Below, in pieces: positions 21,078 through 21,182 of a stretch of DNA of 21,182 nt. The notes under the pieces were generated by a model. It was not told the DNA's origin, searched no databases, and saw nothing but the letters and a program-made list of their open reading frames with translations. Position numbers and translations under genes: made by a program. Source of the stretch: a virus; IMG/VR virus record IMGVR_UViG_3300030450_001763, positions 1 to 21,182 of that record; one strand, 5' to 3'. How positions within the stretch are numbered: the first letter of the stretch is position 1; the number at the start of each line of letters is the position of its first letter.

Positions 21078-21182
21078 AATTACTAACTCCTTTATTTGTG
21101 TTTAATTGACCCTATATAATAAAAACAGTTTACGAAAAAACAAAAATATTTATTTTTATAGGCTATTTATGAAGGAATTTAG
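21078..21182 (-). promoter_or_regulatory. Leader of the small-gene operon, weak promoter candidate
   Basis: The region upstream of the 21077 start is very AT-rich. Reading leftward, TTGTTT and TATTAT 16 bases apart could form a promoter, but the match is weak. On the other strand TATAAT is at 21115-21120 with no good -35. A 7-bp inverted repeat AAAAATA-TT-TATTTTT is at 21142-21157. I cannot say which, if any, is used. Confidence 0.3.

Noticed and set aside
21169-21182. ATGAAGGAATTT near the right edge as the start of a rightward gene
   Set aside because: Only four codons are visible and the ribosome site (AGG) is weak.

Overview
The window is a piece of a tailed double-stranded DNA phage with a long, non-contractile tail (siphovirus-like). 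It carries a large terminase, portal, scaffold, HK97-type major capsid protein, head-tail connector, tail terminator, major tail protein, tail assembly chaperones and a tape measure, and I see no sheath or contractile baseplate gene. The DNA is strongly AT-rich. Most genes have good AGGAG-type ribosome binding sites and many stops and starts overlap (TAATG, ATGA), so the host is a bacterium using normal Shine-Dalgarno initiation. The collagen-poor, beta-rich appendage proteins and tiny Lys/Gly proteins resemble those in uncultured marine phages, but the host cannot be named from this sequence. I see no integrase, repressor, tRNA or CRISPR array, so nothing here points to a temperate lifestyle.

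Layout. Positions 1-14478 are one long leftward (minus-strand) late operon. Read in transcription order from 14478 down it runs: scaffold, a small overlapping protein, major capsid protein, an RNA helix, two small proteins, a T4-type endolysin, a holin-like membrane protein, two small helical proteins, three beta-rich appendage or decoration proteins, a 28-residue basic peptide, the head-tail connector, a thermonuclease, the tail terminator, a small protein, the major tail protein, two chaperone ORFs (likely joined by a -1 frameshift), the tape measure, and a large tail-tip protein that runs off the left edge. Positions 14479-14590 are a divergent promoter region with a perfect palindrome. Positions 14591-18583 form a rightward packaging block: large terminase, portal, a small protein, a gp10/gpG-like protein and a MuF-like head protein. 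From 18569 the strand flips again: a small unknown gene and the small terminase read leftward, converging on the MuF gene.

Positions 19440-20024 have no gene. They hold CCATTG repeats next to the small terminase (a candidate packaging site), a set of inverted repeats and CTTTAAA/AAGCTTTAAA iteron-like repeats (a candidate replication origin), and a good leftward terminator. Positions 20025-21077 hold five small leftward genes of unknown function, two of them short membrane proteins that are hidden by a longer overlapping frame. They look like an early or accessory operon.

Together the genes build the capsid on the portal and scaffold, fill it with the terminase, close it with the connector and tail terminator, grow the tail around the tape measure, and release progeny through the endolysin and putative holin. 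The organisation is unusual in three ways: small and large terminase on opposite, convergent strands; a lysis cassette between capsid and connector genes; and a thermonuclease inside the head-tail joining genes.
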